Notes under the pieces: model-generated
Databases searched by the model: none
Told to the model about the DNA's origin: nothing
The model's input: the letters and a program-made list of their open reading frames with translations, nothing else
Translations under genes and position numbers: made by a program
Shown: positions 55,355-64,000 of the stretch, piece after piece
How the letters are laid out: every line of letters begins with the position of its first letter
Position numbering within the stretch: position 1 is the stretch's first letter
Assembly: GCA_029263395.1 (NCBI GenBank)
Contig: JAJCXO010000221.1
Span: 62,001-126,000 of the forward strand
DNA from: Acidobacteriota bacterium
Lineage (GTDB): Bacteria > Acidobacteriota > Thermoanaerobaculia > Multivoradales > J023
DNA length: 64,000 bases
Direction of reading: 5' to 3'

Positions 55355-56323
55355 TTATTCAGCCGGCGAATGGCCAGCCGAATCAGCGCTCGACAGCAGT
55401 GTCTCGATCTGTCCGCGGAGCGTGTTGCCGTTGAGTCGAAGCTCTTTTGGTAACGACTTCTCGACATGCATGACGTAGACAGGTTGCGGAGGTGTCTTCC
55501 CCCACTCAGCTGTTGGTGAGAACAGTTGGAAAGTGTCCCAGGCCAACTCATCCGCCGGTAAGCCAGCAGGGCCTTGGAAAAGCTTCGCTACGTCGTGGAG
55601 GGGAGTCCAGAAATGAATGGACCGTTGGTCGTGCAGAAAGGCGGTTGCAACCACCGCGTCTTCTGCCGTTTCCTCACCCAACATCGGGCCCCACACCATG
55701 TAGACCTTGAGTCGGGGGTCGCTGACTTCTTCGAGGATGTACTTTTGCACCACCCGGGCGCTCAAAAGGCAAATCGTTCACGTAGGTGATAGCAGTATCA
55801 CCAAGCGGACGTCGCCAGTGTCGCGGTTGAACGCAGCCTTCAACTCCTTGCTATCTTGCGCCAGGTCGCCAACGGACGGTGCATCCACTGTCCGCCGCTC
55901 GCTACCGGGCTCTCCGATGCGCTCGAGGAAGAAGGGGATGTTGCCACGGTGCTCAACCAGATGCCCACTGATTTTCTGGCCGTTCTCTGAGATCTCGCCG
56001 ATAAACGTGAAAGGAGCATTGGCGCCCCGGCTTTCGGAGTTCTTGAGAAACTCGAAGGAGACGTTGTTGCCGTCGGTCTTCACGTATTCGAGGGGGTGAA
56101 AGATCATCCGCTCGGCAGGTTGGTCGATGGTGCCGACTAGCTCGCCCTGAGGATCGCGACCGATCTCGACGGTGATTTCGAACTCCAACTCGGCAGCTTT
56201 GAAAACGATGGCGCCATCCCAAAGGCCTTCGAAACGTGGTTCGTCCGCAACAACCGGTTGGGTTACGAACATGGCAGAGAGTAGCACCGCTGCACTCCGC
56301 CAGAGATTCACTCTCGACTTCAT
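55355..56323 (-). CDS. Secreted thioredoxin-like selenoprotein 2 (UxxC), read through TGA at 55778-55780
   Basis: A 322-codon gene, with in-frame TGA at codon 182, paralogous to the 24179-25177 gene along its whole length. It has a signal peptide (SAAVLLSAMFVTQPVVA), a beta-rich domain (GLWDGAIVFKAAELEFEI ... KISGHLVEHRGNIPFFL), and LVILLSPT-TGA-TIC followed by SARVVQKYILEEV, KVYMVWGPMLGEE and DQRSIHFW. After the TGA there is no ATG near the start of the homology, only TTG, which argues against a separate downstream gene. GGAG lies 8 nt before ATG 56323. The gene precedes line A by 104 nt on the same strand and is divergent from ATP-grasp 2. Likely periplasmic thiol oxidoreductase; partner unknown. 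Confidence 0.84.
55742..55768 (-). promoter_or_regulatory. Candidate SECIS stem-loop, selenoprotein 2
   Basis: Starting 10 nt after the UGA, CUUUUG pairs perfectly with CAAAAG (6 bp). After an AG bulge, CGCC pairs with GGUG (one G-U) around a CGGGU apical loop. The loop begins 21 nt past the UGA and has G at its second position, both in line with known bacterial SECIS elements. Confidence 0.6.
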
Positions 56324-56691
56324 GATGTCATCTCCGTCCTAGACGCTGTCAGCGTCGTCGGCCAACTGGTGATCCGCCGAAACCTGGGGAACGATCAATT
56401 CACTTGGGTTCGACGGAGGGTCGCGAATGGCAGGCGTAATTGCTCAGTAATTACGCACAATGCAACAGCCGCTTCGTAGAAAATGCACAACTAAACGGCA
56501 AGAATGGGATTGGTCCCAGAAGGAAATCGTAGCATGAAGTGTACATCAAGTTTTTTTGCTCAGCAACTTAGGCGAGCTGTTTACCCGCGGGTAGATTCAA
56601 GGTAGAAATGAGGTTGTCAGAGGAGTCTTGAAGGCATTTCGTTGCAACCCGTAACGCAGCAGACCGCTAGGCAGCCGAGAGGAAGCCCGCC
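56324..56691. promoter_or_regulatory. 368-bp divergent promoter region
   Basis: It separates the minus-strand selenoprotein/line A genes from the plus-strand ATP-grasp gene, so promoters in both directions are expected. It is A/T-rich around 56480-56570. A 12-bp perfect palindrome, TACCCGCGGGTA, is at 56582-56593, and its core ACCCGCGGGT recurs at 56733-56742 inside the ATP-grasp reading frame. No sure -10/-35 pairs were identified. Confidence 0.45.
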
Positions 56692-58248
56692 ATGGCATTC
56701 GAGCGTAGAGATGACCATCACCCTTGGGGTTCACCCGCGGGTATCGAGCTCCCCGAAGAGAACGCTGCATCGTCAACCCACGCCGCCGTGACGTTCTCGG
56801 CTAGTAATCGGGCGAATCAGGAAAATCTGTCTCAGGCGGCAGCTAGTTTCCTGCAGTACGTGGAGCGCCACCCGCAACTCGTTCGCCGCGACGCTTTCGA
56901 ACCGATGTTCGCTGCCTTGCGGGAGGTCATACCCAACGTCCCGGGGATGCCCAAGGATCAACGGTATGGTATTCAACCGTGGCCGACACTGATCAGTACA
57001 GCTCGCAACCGTGAACTCGAACGGGTCAGCGTTGGGCTCTCGAAACTCGTCCGCGAGATACCAAGCCGCATTCTTGGCAACGATCCGCGGGTGGTCGCTG
57101 ACTTCTTCCAGCTCGACAGCGAGGGACTGGCTCAGTTGTTGCTCAGTGAACCCACCGGGTTCGATCCGGCCATTTGCCGCGTCGACCTCTTCGACACTCA
57201 GGATGGCCTCCAATGCCTCGAGGTCAACGCCGGCAGCGTCGGTGGATGGCAGGACACGGCGTTTGCGCCACCGTATCTCCGAGATATGGCGATTTCCGAC
57301 TTCATGGAGACGGCGGGCCTCACACCGCGCTTCACCAACTCGATCCGCGTTTTCCTGCGTAACATTGTGCACAGCAGCATCGCCAGTCCAGTGCCACAAA
57401 ATCGGCAGCTCAACCTGCTCTTCGTTTCAGCCGATCGCGACTTGTGGACCACAGACGATCATCCGATTGAGATCTATCAACGGGAATACGCTGCGGTGTT
57501 GGAGGAAGTTGGAGACGGCTGGACCGGACGGGTGACGGTTGTGCCGATGTCACAGGTCGAGTTGCGTGGCGGCGAAGTGTGGGCGGACGAGGTGAGATAC
57601 GATGCGGTCTTCGAGCAGCAAGACCGGATCACAGGCGTCAGCCGAGCACTCTTTCGTTCCTTCAAAGCCGGTTTCGTCAATTTGTATACCGGTCCGATCA
57701 GCCTGGTTCTCGGAGACAAGAGAAGCCTGGCCTTGCTTTCCAAGCTTGAAGGCTCTCGTTTGTTTACGCCGGAAGAGCGTGACCTGATCTGCTCCTATGT
57801 ACCCTGGACCCGCGTTGTCAGTCGTGGTCCGACGATTTACGAGGGAACCAAGATCTCGTTCCCGGATCTGCTCGCCAACCACCGTCAGGAGCTAGTCCTC
57901 AAGGCTGGGCAGTCCCACGCCGGCAAGGGCATTTTGGTTGGTCGGTCGGTGGACGAAGAAGAGTGGACTTCAGCGGTTGCGGTCGCTCTCGAATCGGGAG
58001 GATGGGTGGCTCAGAAGTACGTCGAGCCCGTGCCTTACATCTTCCAAGCAGGAGAGAACGGTTGCTGCCCCCACGAAGTGGTGTGGGGATCGTTCGTCTA
58101 CGGCGGTGACTATGGCGGCACTTATGCCCGAATGATGCCTTGCGGCGGCGGCGCCGTGATCAACGTCAGCCTCGGGGCGGTTGTCGGCCTCGTTTTCGAG
58201 GTCGACGACGCTAAACAGTTGCCGAACCTCAGTCGCCTTCGTAGTTGA
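56692..58248 (+). CDS. Circularly permuted ATP-grasp-like protein 2
   Basis: A 518-aa paralogue of the 20087-21505 protein. Shared blocks in order: DGLQCLEVNAGSVGGW (~165-180), LVLGDKRSLALLSK (~340-355), LVLKAGQSHAGKGILVGR (~400-420), WVAQKYVEP and VVWGSFVYGGDYGGTYARM (~443-480). This copy keeps a glycine-rich loop with lysine (HAGKG), as in ATP-binding loops, and so looks the better candidate for an active ATP-dependent ligase. It has ~35 extra N-terminal residues. AGGA lies about 10 nt before the ATG. It is the only plus-strand gene in the locus, and its 3' end overlaps the convergent ABC permease gene by 20 nt. Confidence 0.74.
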   Translation: MAFERRDDHHPWGSPAGIELPEENAASSTHAAVTFSASNRANQENLSQAAASFLQYVERHPQLVRRDAFEPMFAALREVIPNVPGMPKDQRYGIQPWPTLISTARNRELERVSVGLSKLVREIPSRILGNDPRVVADFFQLDSEGLAQLLLSEPTGFDPAICRVDLFDTQDGLQCLEVNAGSVGGWQDTAFAPPYLRDMAISDFMETAGLTPRFTNSIRVFLRNIVHSSIASPVPQNRQLNLLFVSADRDLWTTDDHPIEIYQREYAAVLEEVGDGWTGRVTVVPMSQVELRGGEVWADEVRYDAVFEQQDRITGVSRALFRSFKAGFVNLYTGPISLVLGDKRSLALLSKLEGSRLFTPEERDLICSYVPWTRVVSRGPTIYEGTKISFPDLLANHRQELVLKAGQSHAGKGILVGRSVDEEEWTSAVAVALESGGWVAQKYVEPVPYIFQAGENGCCPHEVVWGSFVYGGDYGGTYARMMPCGGGAVINVSLGAVVGLVFEVDDAKQLPNLSRLRS

Positions 58249-59122
58249 CTTCCATCCGTCCGGCTCGCCAGCCGGCGAAGGTCAGCACCAAGGCAGTGAA
58301 TATCAGCAGGCCCGGTACCGACATCCAGGGTGATGTCGCATCGGTGGTGACGGCGAGCCACCCCTCTGGCAACGGGATCGGGTAGAGCGTCCTGATGTAA
58401 TGAATCACACTGATCTTCTGGAGCAGGCTTGGCAGTATGAAATTGATCGATTCCCAGGCCCATATGAACGCCGCTGGAACAATCGCATTGCGGAAGAACA
58501 GTCCTAATAATAGGAAGACCGCACCGTAGCCGATGCAGGCCATGATGGCCAATCCGATGTAGGTCGTCAAATAACCCAAGCCGGGACCCTGCAAGATGTA
58601 CTGGGAGGCATCGCCGAGCCCAAACGGAATACAAATCAATAGAAACAAGAGCGTCGTGCTGACTGAGAACACACAGCAGGCCGAAATGAGAGCAGAACAA
58701 TACTTACCGGTCACTAGAACCCAGCGCCTCACAGGCGTTAGATAATAATAGTGCAGGCTATGTTCGAGGATCTCTGAGCGGAAGAGGCTCATGAACGTGA
58801 TGAGCGCGCTCAGAAAAATGATCGTAGGGAGATAACCGAGGAAGATTGGAGGGAAGCCTCCAAAGATGGGCGCAAAAACTTGAGCCACAGCTTCAGCTGG
58901 TCCAGATAAGACCTCGGTCGCTGGGGATAGTGCCCAAATTACGAAAAGTCCAACCGGCGAAAATGCCAGAAAATAGAGGCCGAAAGATCGACGACTCAGA
59001 AGATTGCGCCGCAGCTCGAGCCGCAAGATGCCAGCGATCTGACGGGCGATGAGACCCCAGTCGAGCCCCGAGGTGTTCGGGCTTACAGGCTTGGTGGACG
59101 ACCCGACGGCGGCGGAAGTCAT
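58229..59122 (-). CDS. ABC-2-type transporter permease B
   Basis: A 297-aa membrane protein with about six helices, of the ABC-2 permease type. Hydrophobic segments begin with [20 protein letters not shown] and continue through [38 protein letters not shown] and later helices. AAGGAG lies 8 nt before the ATG, which overlaps the stop of the second ATPase gene (ATGA). It is the last gene of a four-gene ATPase/permease/ATPase/permease operon, and probably pairs with the ATPase at 59119-60087. Export or self-protection for the peptide products is inferred from position. Confidence 0.85.
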   Translation of the reverse strand: MTSAAVGSSTKPVSPNTSGLDWGLIARQIAGILRLELRRNLLSRRSFGLYFLAFSPVGLFVIWALSPATEVLSGPAEAVAQVFAPIFGGFPPIFLGYLPTIIFLSALITFMSLFRSEILEHSLHYYYLTPVRRWVLVTGKYCSALISACCVFSVSTTLLFLLICIPFGLGDASQYILQGPGLGYLTTYIGLAIMACIGYGAVFLLLGLFFRNAIVPAAFIWAWESINFILPSLLQKISVIHYIRTLYPIPLPEGWLAVTTDATSPWMSVPGLLIFTALVLTFAGWRAGRMEVNYEGD

Positions 59123-60087
59123 CTGGCTTCTCCTTCGTTTCCGATCAGGTATTGATACACGGCGCGGACATCGGCATCTGCCACCGTCACCGTTTCGATA
59201 TCAACTTCCTCGTTGATCACGATTTCGTTCAACTGGCTATAGAAACGATTTGCATCACGAGTTTGGACTTCGAGACCTTGGAGGTCGTCGTGTAGCGAGG
59301 CTCCGACGATGTAATCGTGTTCGAACAAACGCGCGGCCACGGTTGATGGCTTGTTGCAGCGAATGAGAACCTGGATCGGATGGTCATTCATTTCGGTCCG
59401 TACTCCACCGATCTCTCCTTCGGCCACGACATAGCCGCTCGACAACAGCACTACGCGATCCGCAATCATGTCGACTTCGTGGAGAATGTGACTCGAAATG
59501 ATCAAGTGGCAGCCGGTCTCTGCCAGGTCTTTGAAGATGTCGATAACTTCGGCTCGGGCCATCGGGTCCAAGCCGTTCAGCGGTTCATCGAGAACCAGCA
59601 CCTGTGGACCGTGGCTGATCGCCTGGGCGAGCCGGACTCTCTGGCGCATGCCTTTGCTGTAGCCCGCAACTTTGCGTTCAGCGGCATCGGTCAAACCCAC
59701 TCGTTCCAGCGTTTGCCATGTGAGGTTGTGTGCTTCGCCGTGAGGAAAACCGTGGACTCGCAGGTAGGAGTAGATGAATTGGTAGCCGGTCATGCCACCG
59801 GGGAAAGAATCGAATTGAGTGCTGTATCCGAGGCGCGCGAACAGGTTCTGTGGTTGGCTTGGAGAGACTCCGAGTACCCGGACTTCCCCTTGAGTGGGTC
59901 GCAGCAAGCCGGTCATCAGATTCATCAACGTCGTCTTGCCTGAGCCATTGGGCCCTACCAGGCCAGTGATGCCAGCCTGGAACGTCAGGTTGATCCGATT
60001 GACTCCCAGAACCTCCCCATAGAACTTCGACACGTTGTCGAAGACGATGGTCTCTTCCACGGATTGAGGTTGTTGCTCGGATGCCAT
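59119..60087 (-). CDS. ABC transporter ATP-binding protein B
   Basis: A 322-aa CcmA/DrrA-type ATPase. Walker [10 protein letters not shown] (~48), signature YSKGMRQR (~155), Walker [14 protein letters not shown] (~175), and the H-loop SSHILHEVD (~210). The ~100-residue C-terminal extension is as in exporter ATPases of the DrrA group. Its start overlaps the stop of permease A (TGATG), and its stop overlaps the start of permease B. Confidence 0.93.
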   Translation of the reverse strand: MASEQQPQSVEETIVFDNVSKFYGEVLGVNRINLTFQAGITGLVGPNGSGKTTLMNLMTGLLRPTQGEVRVLGVSPSQPQNLFARLGYSTQFDSFPGGMTGYQFIYSYLRVHGFPHGEAHNLTWQTLERVGLTDAAERKVAGYSKGMRQRVRLAQAISHGPQVLVLDEPLNGLDPMARAEVIDIFKDLAETGCHLIISSHILHEVDMIADRVVLLSSGYVVAEGEIGGVRTEMNDHPIQVLIRCNKPSTVAARLFEHDYIVGASLHDDLQGLEVQTRDANRFYSQLNEIVINEEVDIETVTVADADVRAVYQYLIGNEGEAR

Positions 60088-60959
60088 CAGCTCACCACCT
60101 CATAGGCTCGTATTTTCCGATTCAGCATTTGGACGCAGCCAAAACAGAACAATGCGAGCGAGACCCAGGCAGCCCAGAGCGGGAGATTTTCGGTCACTCG
60201 GAGGCCCAGGAGCCCTTCCCATATCCGCCCGATCACAACCCCGAGGTTGATCATGCTGCCCCAGTCGGTGCGGAAAAGTGCGTTGATCATGAGGCCGAAA
60301 AATCCACCACCAAGGAAGACCATGAACATCACGAAGCCGGCTACCGGACGCCACCGAACCCAGGCTGAGACCGCCAGAGCCAATAGCGAGATGGTACAGA
60401 TCCAAGCCGCCGAGCCGATCAGGATACTGGCGGCGAAACGGGTGTTCTGGAACGCCCACCCCCAACCCGCGTAAATGCTCTGCAGAGCGTAAAGGAAGAG
60501 GCCTGGAATCCAAGTGATGACCGACAACAGGATTCCCAGCACTGCGAATTTCCCCAGTACGTACTCGGTACGAGAAATGGGTCGGCTCAGATAGAGCGGC
60601 AAGCCGTTGTTGGCTAAATCCTTCGAGACCAGGCCCGGGCCGATAAACAACGCCACGATGAACGCAAGCCCACTCTGCATGGCCATTACGATGCCAAAAA
60701 ACTCCGCGTTGATACTCATGAATTGACTGAAGAATTCCGCGGCCGCGGGGACGGCGCTGAAGATTTTGGCGGCGTTGTGGTAGAGGTAAATACGTCCGGC
60801 TTGGATCACCGGTGGCAATAAACAAAGAACAAAGAAGATCGTGAAGAGTTTAGACTTCGCAACCTCTTCATAGGCGTATCGTGGCAGCACTAGAAAGCGT
60901 GTCCACTGAGGAGTCAGGGCGCCTTTGTAGCGTTTGTAAGTGCGCTCATAAACTGCCAT
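60087..60959 (-). CDS. ABC-2-type transporter permease A
   Basis: A 290-aa membrane protein with about six or seven helices (for example [57 protein letters not shown]) and the conserved [22 protein letters not shown]-type loop of ABC-2 permeases. ATG 60959 (MAVYERTY) with a purine-rich GGGGG upstream is preferred to a TTG at 60965. It overlaps the upstream ATPase gene by 14 nt. Confidence 0.86.
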   Translation of the reverse strand: MAVYERTYKRYKGALTPQWTRFLVLPRYAYEEVAKSKLFTIFFVLCLLPPVIQAGRIYLYHNAAKIFSAVPAAAEFFSQFMSINAEFFGIVMAMQSGLAFIVALFIGPGLVSKDLANNGLPLYLSRPISRTEYVLGKFAVLGILLSVITWIPGLFLYALQSIYAGWGWAFQNTRFAASILIGSAAWICTISLLALAVSAWVRWRPVAGFVMFMVFLGGGFFGLMINALFRTDWGSMINLGVVIGRIWEGLLGLRVTENLPLWAAWVSLALFCFGCVQMLNRKIRAYEVVS

Positions 60960-61896
60960 GGTCAACCCCCATTGGCGTTTCCATCGCTTTTAGAAAGATG
61001 TCTTGGAGTGAGTCTTTTTTATAGTCCAAGTGTCGGATCTGAACATTTTGTTCGGATGCGATGGCATAAAGCTCACGGATCGTTCGTTCCGGTGGCAAGA
61101 TGATCTTGATGCTCCGTTTGCCATGGAGAGCACACTCACAACCCAATTGCCGCGCACTCTCGATGAAGTGCTCGCGGTTGCCGTGGATTTTGAGCTCGAG
61201 GAACTTGCGATTGGCTTTGCGCTCTTGTTCGAGATTGCGGTAGTAAACAAGCTCCCCTTGTTTGAGGATCATGACCTCTTCGCAACATTCCTCGACGTCA
61301 CGCAAGAGATGGGATGACAACACGACGTTGACTTCACCGGTGTCGCGGATGTCTTTGATCAACTGGATCATCCGTTCCCTAGCCGGTGGGTCGAGGCCGT
61401 TGGTGGGCTCGTCCAAAAACAGCAATTTGGGTCCGTGAACCAGGGCCTGGGCAAGCTTGGCAAGCTGTTTCATACCGAGAGAGTAGCTCTCGAGCTTGCG
61501 GTAGCGTGCCTCCCCTAGGCCAACATAGTAGAGCGCTTCATGGGTCCGCTCCAGGGCCTCGGCCGGTGGCAGGCCTGAGATCTCTGCCATCAGGCGAACA
61601 AAACGCACCGCTGTCATACCGGCAATGAAGCTGTCGCGCTCTGGCATGTAGCCGATCAGGGCACGTGCAGCTTTGTCTTGCTGGAGGATATCTTTACCAA
61701 AAATACGCCCGCTGCCGGCGGAGGGTTTGTAGAAGCCGAGGAGGGTGTGAATGAGCGTCGTCTTGCCTGCGCCGTTGGGGCCGAGTAGACCGATGGCGCG
61801 GCCAGAGAACGCTCCGCTCAGGCTCTTCAAGGCCTCGAGCTTGCCAAAACGCAACGAAAGGGAGTCGAGCTCTATAACCGGATTCATAGCGACCAT
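60946..61896 (-). CDS. ABC transporter ATP-binding protein A
   Basis: A 316-aa ABC ATPase. Walker [10 protein letters not shown] (~39), signature YSLGMKQLA (~143), Walker [14 protein letters not shown] (~163) and H-loop SSHLLRDVE (~198). It is the first gene of the overlapping four-gene transporter operon. A second ATG nine bases downstream (61887) is equally possible, since neither has a clear ribosome site. It probably pairs with the permease at 60087-60959. Confidence 0.92.
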   Translation of the reverse strand: MVAMNPVIELDSLSLRFGKLEALKSLSGAFSGRAIGLLGPNGAGKTTLIHTLLGFYKPSAGSGRIFGKDILQQDKAARALIGYMPERDSFIAGMTAVRFVRLMAEISGLPPAEALERTHEALYYVGLGEARYRKLESYSLGMKQLAKLAQALVHGPKLLFLDEPTNGLDPPARERMIQLIKDIRDTGEVNVVLSSHLLRDVEECCEEVMILKQGELVYYRNLEQERKANRKFLELKIHGNREHFIESARQLGCECALHGKRSIKIILPPERTIRELYAIASEQNVQIRHLDYKKDSLQDIFLKAMETPMGVDHGSL

Positions 61897-62039
61897 CTGA
61901 GTTGTGAAAAGGTACGGGAGATCGGTTCGGATCTATATAAACCTACGTCGTGAGGCGAGGGTTTGTTCCACCCCACACCAGATATCTTCAACTTTATTGA
62001 GGACGGTATTTTACCAGATATGAAAGGGCGTCACCCAAA

Positions 62040-62072
62040 TAACAAAACGCCGTCTCTCAATGAGAGACGGCG
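62040..62072 (-). terminator. Rho-independent terminator after the FecR-like gene
   Basis: A perfect 11-bp stem (CGCCGTCTCTC / GAGAGACGGCG, 62048-62072) with a 3-nt loop. On the minus strand it is followed by a T-rich run (TTTTGTT). It lies 26 nt past the stop of the 62099-64000 gene and separates it from the ABC operon. Confidence 0.88.
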
Positions 62073-62098
62073 CCACTAACCGGCGATCTGTCAGCGGT

Positions 62099-64000
62099 TT
62101 ACAGGCCTTGGAATAGTTGCTCGAGACCCGCGGGGTTTTTCATTCCCAGCATGTAGAGCAAAACGGACGTCAACGCGTCATTCTCGCTCGACGCCGCGAC
62201 CAGGATGCTACTTTCTTCACCATAAGCGTAGGCCAGCATCGGTGAGCCTTCATCCGTCAACGCATCGAGCGACCCTTGCTGCTCATCGTTGAGCTGACCC
62301 TTGGCCAGGCGTTCAGCGACGCTTTGCATGATACTTCCGAGGTCCTGGTAGATCAACGCCGAGAAGTTGTTGCGGCCATCGGCTGGCATCAAGGTGGTGA
62401 ACTTGCTCGAGTCAGCGATCGAGTAACCGGAATCGCGATGACGGATCGCTTTGTCCAACAAGGCGCGATTCGGTCCCAGCAACATGTAGCCCTCCACGAA
62501 GGTGTAGTGGATGCCGATGCCTCGAGCCTCCAAGGAGTAGAACAAGCGGCCTGCAACTTCCTCTTGCATGATCTCGACCTGGGTTTCACCCTGTTCTTGA
62601 AGATGCGTGTTGAGCTCGGCTACCGACTCTTCTAGTGCCCACTGCAGGCGCGCCGGATCGTAGACCTCGATCACTGCTTTCCAGGACGGAAACGGTAACA
62701 AGGGGCCGTCGAGCGCCACTGCAAACTCACCACCGAGTGACTCTGCAACATCCCCTCTGAGGCTGAAGCCGAGGCTTTGCTCGAGGTCACTCAGTAGACT
62801 GAGTTCACTTTGGTCCTCCACCAAGGCGTAGATGTCGTCCATCAATTGGACTGGATCCTTGAAGACGAAGGCACTGACTAGTTGGGCGTCGGGTGACACG
62901 AAGTCGAGCGCACCCATCGGGGCGGGCGCCGCCAACCACGAAGCCAAGCCCTTACGTGCTTCATTGAAGCTCAAGGAGGCGCGATGATGGGTTTTGGAGC
63001 CGAGCTTCTTCTGCTCGACCAGCAGGTGCCGTACATCGAGGAACCCGAAGCGTTCGATCCGTTGCCTCTCGGTATCCGGCTCGCCGGCTATCGCAGTGTT
63101 GACGACGCCCTCGAGATCAGCGGCGACGATGATCTCGGTGCCGTCCTCGTACAGCGCGGCGATTGCGGCATGGAATTCCGAGTCGACGAAGGGGTTGTGC
63201 TCACCGTTGAGGACGATATTCGCCACCCGGGTAATCTGCGAGGCATCCACCGTCGCCACCGCCAGATCGTCAGCGAACCAGATGAAGACTCGGTCTTGGC
63301 CACTGGCGCCGGGGGCAAATGGGTCTTCGACGAACACCAAGTCAGCATGGTCATTGGCGCTCATGATCTCGGCGAGTTGACGCTCGACGAAATCTCTCAG
63401 GCCCGCGGAGTCGACGATCTCGGCTAGGACCAACGGGCCTTCGAAGTCGTCAGCATTGGCCGGCGCATCGTTGGCCTCGGTATAACCCATGACCGCAACC
63501 TCGTCGCCCAGAAAGTCGCCGAACTCGGACAACCGTGCGACAATTTCGTCCACGTGAGGGGCAAATTGTTCCGCATCCTGTGAACTCCACCACTCGGCGA
63601 GCACTTCGTTGTTTTCGATGCGCTCTTGGATCAAGCGGTGGGTGTCTTCGATGGTCTCCCCGAGGTTGGGCAGTGCGGCGTACAGCACGCTGTTGGCGGG
63701 TGCCAAGTCGAGCAGCCGGCTGCTGTAGCGCAACCCGGGACGGGTGACGTTCTGGCGCAGTTCATCGCGCAGCTGAGAGTACTCTTGCAGCAACGACAAA
63801 TAGCGGTTGACGTCGCGACTCCAGGAGATCTCGTCCGGCACATCGACCCCGTCGAGGTTGACGTTGGTGGCGACCTGCTGGCCGGGATGCAGTACGTGCT
63901 CCTCACCGGAGTGAGCCACCACAACTTCACCCTCGATCACCGAGACGCGGGAACCCTTGGTGCCATGATTGACCGAGAAAATGGTGCCGGTGACCGACAC
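62099..64000 (-). CDS. FecR-like domain protein, N-terminus outside window
   Basis: At least 633 residues; the frame is open at the window edge, so the true start lies beyond it. The first visible residues (VTGTIFSVNHGTKGSRVSVIEG, then EVVVAHSGEEHVLHPGQQV) match the FecR beta-domain found in FecR-type anti-sigma factors and related exported proteins. The remaining ~550 residues are mixed alpha/beta with repeated FADDLAVATVDAS- and EGYMLLGPNRALLDKAI-like units resembling DUF3352-type proteins. No membrane segment is visible in the part seen. Function unknown; it has its own terminator and is probably not part of the biosynthetic locus. Confidence 0.75.
   Translation of the reverse strand: MSVTGTIFSVNHGTKGSRVSVIEGEVVVAHSGEEHVLHPGQQVATNVNLDGVDVPDEISWSRDVNRYLSLLQEYSQLRDELRQNVTRPGLRYSSRLLDLAPANSVLYAALPNLGETIEDTHRLIQERIENNEVLAEWWSSQDAEQFAPHVDEIVARLSEFGDFLGDEVAVMGYTEANDAPANADDFEGPLVLAEIVDSAGLRDFVERQLAEIMSANDHADLVFVEDPFAPGASGQDRVFIWFADDLAVATVDASQITRVANIVLNGEHNPFVDSEFHAAIAALYEDGTEIIVAADLEGVVNTAIAGEPDTERQRIERFGFLDVRHLLVEQKKLGSKTHHRASLSFNEARKGLASWLAAPAPMGALDFVSPDAQLVSAFVFKDPVQLMDDIYALVEDQSELSLLSDLEQSLGFSLRGDVAESLGGEFAVALDGPLLPFPSWKAVIEVYDPARLQWALEESVAELNTHLQEQGETQVEIMQEEVAGRLFYSLEARGIGIHYTFVEGYMLLGPNRALLDKAIRHRDSGYSIADSSKFTTLMPADGRNNFSALIYQDLGSIMQSVAERLAKGQLNDEQQGSLDALTDEGSPMLAYAYGEESSILVAASSENDALTSVLLYMLGMKNPAGLEQLFQGL

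Noticed and set aside
55778-55780. TGA as a nonsense mutation or sequencing error
   Set aside because: The TGA is at the homologous codon in two diverged copies, with cysteine conserved at +3 and conserved protein on both sides.
1-64000. CRISPR array, rRNA, tRNA or complete insertion sequence
   Set aside because: No regularly spaced repeats with unique spacers, no rRNA/tRNA-like sequence and no transposase were found on reading the window.

Overview
The window looks like chromosomal DNA of a high-GC, outer-membrane-bearing bacterium. Winged-helix/TPR regulators, DUF5916-type outer-membrane barrel proteins, dense secondary-metabolism genes and apparent selenoprotein use fit Acidobacteriota (Thermoanaerobaculia/Vicinamibacteria-like) best. 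That assignment is an inference from gene content: no rRNA, tRNA or taxonomic marker was seen.

Layout. (1) 1-6285: an RND efflux operon on the minus strand (TetR regulator, TolC-like lipoprotein, HlyD-type adaptor, RND pump cut by the window edge) behind two tandem palindromic operator candidates. (2) 6.5-11.3 kb: a GT39 glycosyltransferase, a winged-helix/TPR regulator, a type II toxin-antitoxin pair and aquaporin Z. (3) 11.4-17.9 kb: a minus-strand block of mostly unrecognised genes with strong Shine-Dalgarno sites, centred on an 875-aa mobile-element primase-like protein and headed by an HTH regulator. It looks like a resident integrated or plasmid-derived module; no integrase is visible. 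(4) 18.6-61.9 kb: a roughly 43 kb NRPS-PKS locus.

The biosynthetic locus holds two thioesterase-terminated assembly lines in tandem. Line A (42999-55250, one 4083-aa protein) is A-T-C-A-T-C-A-T-KS-AT-ACP-TE. Line B (35879-40966 then 25259-35857) is A-T-C-A-T / C-A-T-C-A-T-KS-AT-ACP-TE. Neither has a starter condensation domain or any ketoreductase. By colinearity they would make a tripeptide and a tetrapeptide, each extended by one malonate unit to a beta-keto acid or derived ketone. Around them are an MFS exporter, two ABC ATPase/permease pairs, an exported alpha/beta hydrolase, two circularly permuted ATP-grasp-like proteins, one intact and one decayed DUF5916 protein, and two secreted thioredoxin-like proteins.

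The most striking observation is that both thioredoxin-like genes (24179-25177 and 55355-56323) contain an in-frame TGA at the same place, in SPT-TGA-x-x-Cys, with homologous coding sequence continuing in frame. They are best read as UxxC selenoproteins, each next to one assembly line. The paired ATP-grasp genes, paired selenoprotein genes, the DUF5916 gene plus remnant, and the shared terminal A-T-KS-AT-ACP-TE cassette suggest that an ancestral locus was duplicated and diverged. No MbtH-like protein, phosphopantetheinyl transferase or Sec-insertion machinery gene was seen in the window.
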